From Chloroflexota bacterium (lineage in GTDB: Bacteria > Chloroflexota > Dehalococcoidia > GIF9 > AB-539-J10): a stretch of DNA of 7,788 bases. The notes under the pieces are model-generated. The model saw only the letters and a program-made list of their open reading frames with translations. It was not told the origin of the DNA and did not search any database. Location of the stretch: positions 1 to 7,788 of the forward strand of contig DAOVBS010000020.1 in the NCBI GenBank assembly GCA_030670425.1, given 5' to 3'. The translations under genes and the position numbers were made by a program. This document shows, in pieces, positions 6,095 to 7,788 of this stretch. Positions within the stretch are counted from its first letter, which is position 1, and each line of letters starts with the position of its first letter.

Positions 6095-6616
6095 ATGATA
6101 GAGATGACAATCGATAGCATTCGGGTGAGCTTGATGAACTACCAGCGGGTAGTGATTCTGAAAGAGAAAGAAGCCGGCCGATACCTGCCCATCTGGATAG
6201 GTCCGGCTGAGGCAGATGCCATTGCGGTGAAACTACAAAACGTGGAACTAGCTCGACCATTGACGCACGACCTGTTGAGGTCGGTGGTAGAAGCCTTGGG
6301 AGCCGAGGTCAAATTTGTCGTGGTAAACGACCTGCAGAATGACACCTTTTTTGCCAAACTTTCCCTCAGCGTCGATGGCGAGGAAATACAAGTTGATTCC
6401 CGTCCCAGCGACGCTCTGGCTCTGGCCGTGAGAGTCGGAGTGCCGATATATGCTGAGGAATCGGTACTGGAGAAGGCAGGTATCACGCTTGACGAGGAAA
6501 CAGGCAGGCCTGTTTCTGAGGACAAGGTCGATGACCGAGAGATGGAGGGGTTGTCAGCATACAAGGATTTCATAGACACGCTCGACCTGGAGGATTTCAA
6601 GAAGCGCAAGTCTTAG
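6095..6616 (+). CDS. Bifunctional nuclease family protein (DUF151)
   Basis: The 173-residue protein carries the DUF151 (bifunctional nuclease) domain over about residues 1-135. Motifs include LPIWIGPAEADAIA (31-44), RPLTHDLL (54-61), and DSRPSDALALAVR (101-113), the most conserved block. The acidic/basic tail (about 140-173) is outside the core domain. Plant members cut RNA and DNA; the role of bacterial members is not settled, so the name reflects the family only. The ATG at 6095 is supported by GAGGTGG at 6084-6090, and the second ATG at 6104 has no better site. A strong promoter lies just upstream, and the ATP synthase-type genes follow within about 20 bases, so it is probably the first gene of that operon. 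Confidence 0.92.
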   Translation: MIEMTIDSIRVSLMNYQRVVILKEKEAGRYLPIWIGPAEADAIAVKLQNVELARPLTHDLLRSVVEALGAEVKFVVVNDLQNDTFFAKLSLSVDGEEIQVDSRPSDALALAVRVGVPIYAEESVLEKAGITLDEETGRPVSEDKVDDREMEGLSAYKDFIDTLDLEDFKKRKS

Positions 6617-6637
6617 CGAGTCGGTGCGAGGATATTG

Positions 6638-6937
6638 GTGAGAAAATGGCCAGTGCTTTTGCCATTGCTCGCTGTCGGCTTCTATGTGGCTCTCAGCCTC
6701 CTGATACCGACTATATTGGGCTGGTGGATAGGCAACAAAGTACATCATGAGGTACTGTTGCCACTCATTGGCCTGGGCATCGGCACGATAATCATGATCT
6801 ACGGAGTGTATCGCATGCTACTCCCCTTCCTGCAGGAGGCTGGTTGGGGCGAGGAGGATAGTGAGCAGGTTCGTCAGCCGATGAGGGCGTTTCTGAATCT
6901 GTTGCTCCTGAGGCGGAAGAGAAACAAAGAGGGATAG
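6638..6937 (+). CDS. AtpZ/AtpI-like small membrane protein of the ATP synthase operon
   Basis: This 99-residue protein has two predicted membrane helices at about residues 8-32 and 39-62 and a charged C-terminal tail (63-99). The glycine-rich second helix (LIGLGIGTIIMIYGVYRML) and the preceding GWWIGNK turn resemble the F0F1-associated AtpZ (ATPase gene 1) family. Its place directly before atpB fits that assignment. Related proteins help c-ring assembly or magnesium handling. I prefer the GTG at 6638 as start because GAGGA (6628-6632) is five bases away; a TTG at 6635 would add one residue but sits too close. The stop TAG shares its last base with the atpB GTG start. The similarity is by pattern, so the exact subfamily is unsure. 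Confidence 0.75.
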   Translation: MRKWPVLLPLLAVGFYVALSLLIPTILGWWIGNKVHHEVLLPLIGLGIGTIIMIYGVYRMLLPFLQEAGWGEEDSEQVRQPMRAFLNLLLLRRKRNKEG

Positions 6938-7788
6938 TGCCCAGAAAGAAAGCTCTGGTCGTCGTCATTGTCGTGGCCCTGGCTCTGGCCGCGATAAGCT
7001 TTGTCGGTGGCAGCGTAGGGGCGATGATAACTGGCAAGGAGCCACTCAGCATCTTTGACGTTTCCAAGCCTCATGTTGAGCTGGCAGCGGAGAAGCCTTT
7101 CCCCGGCCTCCCCATCACCAACACCATGATGGCTGCCTGGGTCAGTATCTCCGTGCTGGTTGCGGTGTTCTTGGCTGGCACGCGCAAAATGAAAATGGTA
7201 CCCACCGGACTTCAAAACGCTATCGAGTTCCTGTGTGAGGCAGCTTCGGACTTCATCACGGACGTCGCGGGAGAAGAGAATGAGCGGCGCTTCTTCCCGC
7301 TGGTTCTTACCATATTTCTTTTCGTTCTGGCCAACGCATGGGTTGGCCTCATCCCCGGCTATGAGTCGCTCAAGCTGGGCGGCATGCCTCTGCTGCGCAA
7401 GGCCAACACTGATATCAATGTGCCCTTGATGCTGGCCCTGGTCTCGGTTGTCTCTATTGAGTGCTGGGGATTCAGGGCAAAGGGTGGAGGGTATTTGAAG
7501 ACTTTTGTGAATGTGGGCCAACTGGGCCAGGGGTTTGTCCAGCTGTCTAAGGGAAAGATCGAGGCTGGCCTGGGTGGCATCTTCTATGGCATGGTGTCTG
7601 CCTTTGTCGGCATTCTGGAGGTGCTGAGCCATTTGACCCGGGTGCTCAGTTTCACCTTCCGTCTTTTCGGCAATATGACGGCAGGCCTTATCCTGACAGG
7701 GGTGATGATTTTCATCGTCCCTCTGGTGGTTCCTTTCGTGTTCTATGGGCTGGAAGCACTTTTCGGCCTGGTTCAGGCATTGATATTC
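6937..7788 (+). CDS. atpB: ATP synthase F0 subunit a, partial (3' end outside window)
   Basis: A frame open from GTG 6937 to the window edge encodes 284 residues of subunit a, the membrane stator that carries protons past the c-ring. The diagnostic helix reads SFTFRLFGNMTAG (238-250), with R242 equivalent to the essential E. coli Arg210, and Q280 matches the conserved late glutamine (E. coli Gln252). Hydrophobic stretches lie at about 7-30, 64-80, 119-141, 160-176, 211-229 and 247-276. The start overlaps the previous stop (TAGTG) and has GAGGG at 6929-6933. A later ATG (residue 30) would remove the first membrane helix and is unlikely. By alignment to E. coli, the Glu219 position is L251 and the His245 position is E273. 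Further ATP synthase genes are expected to the right. Confidence 0.95.
   Translation, partial: MPRKKALVVVIVVALALAAISFVGGSVGAMITGKEPLSIFDVSKPHVELAAEKPFPGLPITNTMMAAWVSISVLVAVFLAGTRKMKMVPTGLQNAIEFLCEAASDFITDVAGEENERRFFPLVLTIFLFVLANAWVGLIPGYESLKLGGMPLLRKANTDINVPLMLALVSVVSIECWGFRAKGGGYLKTFVNVGQLGQGFVQLSKGKIEAGLGGIFYGMVSAFVGILEVLSHLTRVLSFTFRLFGNMTAGLILTGVMIFIVPLVVPFVFYGLEALFGLVQALIF

Noticed and set aside
6874..7632. A 252-codon open frame on the minus strand
   Set aside because: It is antisense to atpB, which has clear conserved motifs; its product is His/Gln/Asp-rich without recognisable domains.

Overview
The window looks like chromosomal core sequence from a member of the Chloroflexota, most likely Dehalococcoidia or a relative. 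I infer this from the protein style: a DnaG whose zinc motif reads CFGAC instead of the usual CFGC, a compact primary sigma factor, and a bifunctional-nuclease gene leading into F-type ATP synthase genes. No search was run, so the placement is tentative. I see no insertion sequence, phage gene, CRISPR array, tRNA or rRNA gene.

Left part (1-1954, plus strand): the C-terminal end of an APC-superfamily permease, a UspA-type protein, a short RCK-N (TrkA-N) protein, and a full RCK-N/RCK-C TrkA-type protein. The last three are joined by a 4-base overlap and a zero-base junction, so they are almost certainly one transcript. No TrkH-type channel is visible. The obvious membrane partner is the APC permease, so this reads as a nucleotide-gated transport cassette, possibly for potassium.

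Middle (2006-5793, minus strand): dnaG (primase), then rpoD (primary sigma factor), then a HIT-family protein resembling Ap4A phosphorylases, transcribed in that order. This is a version of the macromolecular-synthesis operon without rpsU and with a dinucleoside-polyphosphate enzyme at the end. It converges on the TrkA gene across about 50 bases.

Divergent spacer (5794-6094): a good sigma-70-type promoter points right toward the nuclease gene and a weaker one points left toward dnaG. The left-going transcript would have a leader of about 180 bases with short inverted repeats. It also holds a 55-codon reading frame with a GGAGG ribosome site six bases from its ATG, which overlaps the dnaG start out of frame.

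Right part (6095-7788, plus strand): a DUF151 bifunctional nuclease, a small two-helix AtpZ/AtpI-like protein, and atpB (F0 subunit a) cut by the window edge. Tight spacing suggests the nuclease gene is the first gene of the ATP synthase operon. Most genes here are ordinary housekeeping genes. The points worth a second look are the dnaG leader frame, the APC-Usp-RCK-RCK cassette, the nuclease-ATP synthase link and a substitution in AtpB.
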